A DNA stretch of 64,000 nucleotides from Allobaileyella intestinalis (GTDB lineage Bacteria > Bacillota > Clostridia > Peptostreptococcales > Anaerovoracaceae). The stretch lies in contig NZ_VUNB01000003.1 in assembly GCF_009695865.1 (NCBI RefSeq), forward strand, positions 1 to 64,000. Direction: 5' to 3'. Position numbers and translations under genes: made by a program. A model generated the notes under the pieces. It was not told the DNA's origin and made no database searches. It was given only the letters and a program-made list of their open reading frames with translations. Positions 59,691 through 64,000 of this stretch are shown here, piece by piece; position 1 is the first letter of the stretch; the number at the start of each line of letters is the position of its first letter.

Positions 59691-61971
59691 ATTTAGTTAC
59701 CATATGAGATTACACTACTCTCAAACCACAGAGTGAGTGACGAGTTTCTTAATGCAATTTAGTTACCATATGAGATTACACTACTCTCAAACAGCTCCAT
59801 GACGGCTCGCTCCTCCTCTCCAATTTAGTTACCATATGAGATTACACTACTCTCAAACACTGTCATCTTTCTACCTCCTGCCTTCCGGGTTCAGCTACCA
59901 TATGAAGTTACACTACTCTCAAACACTCTGAAAGATGTCGGGCTTCCGGTTTTTGTTCAGCTACCATATGAAGTTACACTACTCTCAAACGTCTGCGTCC
60001 TCGTCCACTCCCAGTGTTACGTTCAGCTACCATATGAAGTTACACTACTCTCAAACCGACACAAAAGCCAGTTGGGTTGTTTGCGGGTTCAGCTACCATA
60101 TGAAGTTACACTACTCTCAAACTTACGCACTTCTTGCATGACGCTCGCGGCGGTTCAGCTACCATATGAAGTTACACTACTCTCAAACAGGCGCTTCGAT
60201 TCCTCCGGGTGAGGTCTCGTTCAGCTACCATATGAAGTTACACTACTCTCAAACTTTTGTCTACTTGTTGGTCTCATCGTTGTCGTTCAGCTACCATATG
60301 AAGTTACACTACTCTCAAACCGCTGTTAATTCGTATGCAGTTTTTCGCCGGTTCAGCTACCATATGAAGTTACACTACTCTCAAACAACGGTTATAATGG
60401 ACGAAATGTAGACCCAGTTCAGCTACCATATGAAGTTACACTACTCTCAAACTAAGGGGTTAGCTTTGCGTGGGTGGTTCTGGTTCAGCTACCATATGAA
60501 GTTACACTACTCTCAAACAAAATCACAGCACCGAAAAAGGAGAAATAAGTTCAGCTACCATATGAAGTTACACTACTCTCAAACCCTTAGCTAAGGTTCG
60601 CCATACTTCGCCTTGTTCAGCTACCATATGAAGTTACACTACTCTCAAACCTACAGACGTGCACCCTGGACAATGGCCTAGTTCAGCTACCATATGAAGT
60701 TACACTACTCTCAAACGACCCTGACGGCATTCTGAGCCGGTATGAAGTTCAGCTACCATATGAAGTTACACTACTCTCAAACGACCTTGCAGGCCAGATC
60801 GATATCGTAAAAGTTCAGCTACCATATGAAGTTACACTACTCTCAAACTTGCCAGAGTTCCACCGCCGATTACCGTAGGTTCAGCTACCATATGAAGTTA
60901 CACTACTCTCAAACCAAATAACTTTGTGCGAGATGGTATTTTCGGTTCAGCTACCATATGAAGTTACACTACTCTCAAACACCTGATCATCGAATATTCC
61001 ATCTCTTACAGTTCAGCTACCATATGAAGTTACACTACTCTCAAACAAACCCGTCGATTGAATTCACAAACCCTGCGTTCAGCTACCATATGAAGTTACA
61101 CTACTCTCAAACCAAGCGGACGATTACAGCGTCGGACGATGCGTTCAGCTACCATATGAAGTTACACTACTCTCAAACAACGGCTACAATTGGCGAAACG
61201 TAGACCCAGTTCAGCTACCATATGAAGTTACACTACTCTCAAACTACTTTGGAGTCAGTGAAGCAATTGTAACAGTTCAGCTACCATATGAAGTTACACT
61301 ACTCTCAAACTAGGTTGCGATGTGATCAACGTCCCACATTGTTCAGCTACCATATGAAGTTACACTACTCTCAAACATAAGTCGCATCCGCCTATGGCAT
61401 AGCTATGTTCAGCTACCATATGAAGTTACACTACTCTCAAACACAACAACCGATAAATCAACAGGACAACTAGTTCAGCTACCATATGAAGTTACACTAC
61501 TCTCAAACGGCGTATGCAAGGCGTGAGTTTTTAAGAATGTTCAGCTACCATATGAAGTTACACTACTCTCAAACTTATTGGCAGATTGACAAAAGACCCG
61601 GAAAGTTCAGCTACCATATGAAGTTACACTACTCTCAAACAATTTAAACCCAGTGGTTGTTATGGTGGTAGTTCAGCTACCATATGAAGTTACACTACTC
61701 TCAAACGTCCGATGATTCCATCAACCGCAATGCTCAGTTCAGCTACCATATGAAGTTACACTACTCTCAAACTTAGCAAACTGCCAATTTCTACAGGTGT
61801 AGGTTCAGCTACCATATGAAGTTACACTACTCTCAAACTTGCTATTCCTCATCATCGCCGCCGTTAATTGTTCAGCTACCATATGAAGTTACACTACTCT
61901 CAAACGTAGACCTGGCGCTATCCGGCTGCACGGCTGTTCAGCTACCATATGAAGTTACACTACTCTCAAAC
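59691..61971 (-). CRISPR. Type II-A CRISPR array, 35 repeats, 34 spacers
   Basis: 36-bp repeat, on the plus strand GTTCAGCTACCATATGAAG then TTACACTACTCTCAAAC. The crRNA strand is the minus strand (it begins GTTTGAGAG), the same as the cas genes. 32 repeats are identical; the three at 59691-59726, 59757-59792 and 59823-59858 carry the same changes (start ATTTAGTTACC, and GAGATT for GAAGTT), as expected at the old end. Spacers are 30 bp, except one of 31 bp at 61839-61869. Spacers 60387-60416 and 61179-61208 are homologous (25 of 30 identical). No self-match to other parts of the window was noticed by eye. Confidence 0.99.
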
Positions 61972-62034
61972 CTCAATTTTCAAGTAAACGTCACTACACA
62001 CGTCCGTAACTTCATATAGTATACAAACGAATTT
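61972..62034 (-). promoter_or_regulatory. CRISPR leader with repeat-like inverted sequence and -10
   Basis: 63 bp between csn2 and the first repeat. On the minus strand the repeat is preceded by AAAATTGAG, close to the ATTTGAG leader-anchoring motif known from streptococcal II-A arrays. A TATACT (-10) lies at 62018-62023. The segment 62006-62028, read on the minus strand, matches the plus-strand form of the repeat at 18 of 23 positions, so its RNA could pair with crRNA repeats. Confidence 0.75.
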
Positions 62035-62718
62035 TTATATATATAGCTCACAGCCATCATCATCAATGATGGTAACTTTAACTCCATCCTCTTCTCCACC
62101 TGCTCTTCTTACCGCTCCCTCAATTTGTACAATATCAACTTTTTCTTGCTTCGCAAACTCCTCTAGCAAAGTGTTATCGCCCTCCCTTAAATATGCATTG
62201 CAGTTTATCAGAAAGAACTCAGATTTCCCGCCAATCCTATGAAGGCAATGCACGTATTCAGTCAAACGTTCAATAAAAGTACCTTCTGGCTCCTTTAACC
62301 TGACTCCAACACTTTTCAGCACTTCATTTATTGAAATAGACTCTGAGTATTCTAATGCAAAATCAAACATCACTTCTGTTTCCGAGATCATTTTCAACAG
62401 GCTATGATTTATTTCTGCAAGCAGTTCTTCAATTCCGCAATAGCGCAACTCAGAAGAGAATATTTCTAAGGCCTTTTTTTGTATTTCTCTCCTATCAAAA
62501 TTTACATCAAATGGTGTTGTTATGATATCCCCTGTACGATGCAGATCTATGATACTTCCATCCTCCCACATTCGCACCTTATCTTCACCAAAGCTGACAG
62601 TTTCATGCAAATCAAATACAACATTCTCAAAGTGTACAGAATTTTCAAACGATATAAAATTTAGCGATTCTCTTTCAATTTCAAAAGATAAACTATGTGG
62701 AACATAATCTAATCTCAT
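62035..62718 (-). CDS. csn2: Csn2, type II-A CRISPR adaptation protein
   Basis: 227 residues, beginning [17 protein letters not shown]. Csn2 forms a calcium-bound tetramer ring that threads DNA ends and is needed for spacer acquisition with Cas1, Cas2 and Cas9. The body matches the family in gene order, length and the acidic/hydrophobic strand pattern ([44 protein letters not shown]). Its start overlaps the cas2 stop (ATGA). Presence of csn2 fixes the subtype as II-A. It is A+T-richer than the housekeeping part of the window, in line with transfer. Confidence 0.93.
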   Translation of the reverse strand: MRLDYVPHSLSFEIERESLNFISFENSVHFENVVFDLHETVSFGEDKVRMWEDGSIIDLHRTGDIITTPFDVNFDRREIQKKALEIFSSELRYCGIEELLAEINHSLLKMISETEVMFDFALEYSESISINEVLKSVGVRLKEPEGTFIERLTEYVHCLHRIGGKSEFFLINCNAYLREGDNTLLEEFAKQEKVDIVQIEGAVRRAGGEEDGVKVTIIDDDGCELYI

Positions 62719-63035
62719 AATATCACCAGTTTGTCATCAGTATCTACAACAACGTCCTTTTCACCACCTACAAGGCACTCCATACGTGCAAACTGTTTTT
62801 CTGTTATTACCATCATTTTTACATTGCCATCCAACGGGCGTTCCTTCCTTACAGACGACATTACCGCTTGAGCTACAGTCTGATTCAATGCCAATTTGCA
62901 ATATACACTTTCCTGTAGCATCAAAAAACCACTTTTTACAAGGAATTTGTGAAACTTTCTATAATCCCGCCTGTTCTCCTGTGTTTCAACAGGAAGATCG
63001 AAAAATACAAATATTCTCATATACCTATAACTCAT
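62715..63035 (-). CDS. cas2: CRISPR-associated endonuclease-like protein Cas2
   Basis: 106 residues. [31 protein letters not shown] is the typical start, with the Asp of the ferredoxin-like fold in FFDLP. Cas2 dimers bridge two Cas1 dimers in the integrase. It overlaps cas1 by 11 bp and csn2 by 4 bp. A second start, two codons upstream of MRIFVF (63035), is used here; the ATG at 63020 is the alternative. Confidence 0.95.
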   Translation of the reverse strand: MSYRYMRIFVFFDLPVETQENRRDYRKFHKFLVKSGFLMLQESVYCKLALNQTVAQAVMSSVRKERPLDGNVKMMVITEKQFARMECLVGGEKDVVVDTDDKLVIL

Positions 63036-63903
63036 AACTGTAAAACTTTATCTGTGAGACATCTCTGTCATTGATCGCATCAAATACACTTTTACAATAA
63101 ATGCGTACTCCATTAGAAATAGTATGAGATTTCCCATCAATAATTATTCTCTCTTGCATCAATGCGATAAGTTCATGCTTTTCCTCTTTATCGAATTTGA
63201 CCGGTTCCATTTCAACAACCCTTTTGTCAACAAGGATTCGGAAAGGTTCCATTAAATCAGATGCCAGATTATATGGATTAAACCTATTGTCATGGAATAA
63301 TCCAAGTTGCGTAAGATATCCGTTAGCAGAAATATTTCTGTTGAAATATGAAAGCAAAATGCCATAACCATAGTTTAAAGAAGCATTTATCGAACACTCA
63401 CTGCTTCGTGTAAAGCTCTTGCCGAAAAGTGCATTAAAATACACCTTTGCCGCATGACCCTCCCGATTCGTAATATCTCGTGGCTGTATTTCATTTATGT
63501 ATTGTCCAAGCAATTCTGCAGAATCATAAATCTTTCTTTCACGCAGATGCTCTCTCTGTTTTCTGATTTTCTCTGCAATAATCTCTGTCCAAACCATCTC
63601 CTTGATATCTGCACCCCAATTGAACTGATCTTTTACTTTTCCGCTGCTGTCATATGATCCATAACAGGGAATTAACTCGCTCTCCGGATTATGCTTCTCA
63701 TCGCAAAAAATAACTTTTGTCTTATGTTGTATCAGGGCCGAAAGCAAAGCAACTGTAACTGAAACTGTTGTTGACTCAATAATAAGCACCTCTATCTCGC
63801 TAAGGTGGACTCTTTTTATTGAGTCCACCTTTCTTACAACGAGATACTCCATTTTATAATCCAGTTTTGCTACACCCGTAATGATTACAGTTCTCCAGCT
63901 CAT
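63025..63903 (-). CDS. cas1: CRISPR integrase Cas1 (type II)
   Basis: 292 residues. The start [24 protein letters not shown] is like other type II Cas1 proteins. Catalytic-site regions are visible: Glu in [15 protein letters not shown], His in [23 protein letters not shown], and Glu in the same segment. It cuts and joins new spacers at the leader-proximal repeat. Its ATG comes two bases after the stop codon of the preceding frame, the end of cas9. Confidence 0.96.
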   Translation of the reverse strand: MSWRTVIITGVAKLDYKMEYLVVRKVDSIKRVHLSEIEVLIIESTTVSVTVALLSALIQHKTKVIFCDEKHNPESELIPCYGSYDSSGKVKDQFNWGADIKEMVWTEIIAEKIRKQREHLRERKIYDSAELLGQYINEIQPRDITNREGHAAKVYFNALFGKSFTRSSECSINASLNYGYGILLSYFNRNISANGYLTQLGLFHDNRFNPYNLASDLMEPFRILVDKRVVEMEPVKFDKEEKHELIALMQERIIIDGKSHTISNGVRIYCKSVFDAINDRDVSQIKFYSYEL

Positions 63904-63905
63904 AG

Positions 63906-64000
63906 CTATAATTTGATCCTGTTTTCAAACACGCCTGTAACGGATTGGTTAACAATTACTAGCTTGCACTTGTTACTTATAGTATTTTTATTAATAGCGA
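63906..64000 (-). CDS. cas9: Cas9, C-terminal end only (cut by the window edge)
   Basis: The minus strand from the window end is open for 30 codons and stops with TAG at 63906-63908. It reads ...KLVIVNQSVTGVFENRIKL, which matches the conserved Cas9 C-terminus (QSITGLYETRIDL in Streptococcus pyogenes). The position directly before cas1 is where cas9 stands in II-A loci. Only the last part of the PAM-interacting domain is in the window; the nuclease and the tracrRNA gene are expected beyond 64000. Confidence 0.85.
   Translation of the reverse strand, partial: AINKNTISNKCKLVIVNQSVTGVFENRIKL

Noticed and set aside
59935-62019. Open frames repeating SYHMKLHYSQT across the CRISPR region
   Set aside because: They are the repeat translated in one frame with spacers between; there is no ribosome-binding site and the array is clear.
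59273-62034. tracrRNA gene in the window
   Set aside because: Only the leader segment at 62006-62028 resembles an anti-repeat; it lacks the following nexus and terminator hairpins, so the tracrRNA is expected beyond position 64000 near cas9.

Overview
This window (about half G+C over most of its length) looks like the chromosome of an obligately anaerobic clostridium (class Clostridia; the Eubacteriales/Anaerovoracaceae neighbourhood is a guess). The evidence is a Re-type citrate synthase, radical-SAM and ferredoxin proteins, desulfoferrodoxin and an A-type flavodiiron protein for oxygen defence, and two sets of 2-hydroxyacyl-CoA dehydratase/activase-like genes. Intrinsic terminators and strong Shine-Dalgarno sites are frequent and gene spacing is tight.

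Layout. 0.2-9.2 kb: a leftward purine operon, purE-purF-purM-purN-purD-purL, headed by a structured leader with a terminator just before purE. 9.3-15.0 kb: an AEC transporter and a leftward operon of Re-citrate synthase, aconitase and isocitrate dehydrogenase (the oxidative route to 2-oxoglutarate and glutamate). 15.3-18.2 kb: a complete preQ1 (queuosine precursor) operon queF-queC-queD-queE-folE. 18.2-29.6 kb: a flavodoxin/ferredoxin protein, trpS, formyl-THF cyclo-ligase, a MATE exporter, an alanine-type symporter, a glutathione peroxidase behind a probable redox operator, desulfoferrodoxin, an ABC exporter, a BrnQ carrier and tRNA-Thr(CGT). 29.8-35.0 kb (rightward): a CDF-family transporter with an altered metal site, mgtE behind an unusual leader, a YdcF/SanA-like protein and pyrG. 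35.1-50.1 kb (leftward): a three-gene activase/dehydratase-like cluster, radical SAM protein, DUF6873-like protein, asparaginase, phosphodiesterase, DMT transporter, lipase-like DUF2974 protein, ClC transporter, DUF1846, DUF1934 and a flavodiiron protein. 50.3-57.4 kb: a PDZ-less HtrA protease, an ECF transporter S component, a 0.5-kb array of 34-bp palindromes repeated at an exact 53-bp period, and a LysR gene followed by a second dehydratase locus whose last gene fuses dehydratase and activase. 57.5-59.3 kb: a GntR-ABC operon with a palindromic operator over its promoter. 59.6-64.0 kb: a type II-A CRISPR-Cas locus, leftward: end of cas9 (cut by the window edge), cas1, cas2, csn2, a 63-nt leader and an array of 35 repeats and 34 spacers with decayed repeats at the far end.

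The points most worth follow-up are the 53-bp palindrome array, the mgtE leader (a 29-codon ORF followed by a perfect 10-bp stem that buries the mgtE ribosome-binding site), a repeat-derived inverted sequence overlapping a promoter-like element in the CRISPR leader, two spacers that are homologous versions of one coding protospacer, and the two differently organised activase/dehydratase systems. All calls come from reading the sequence; no database search was run.
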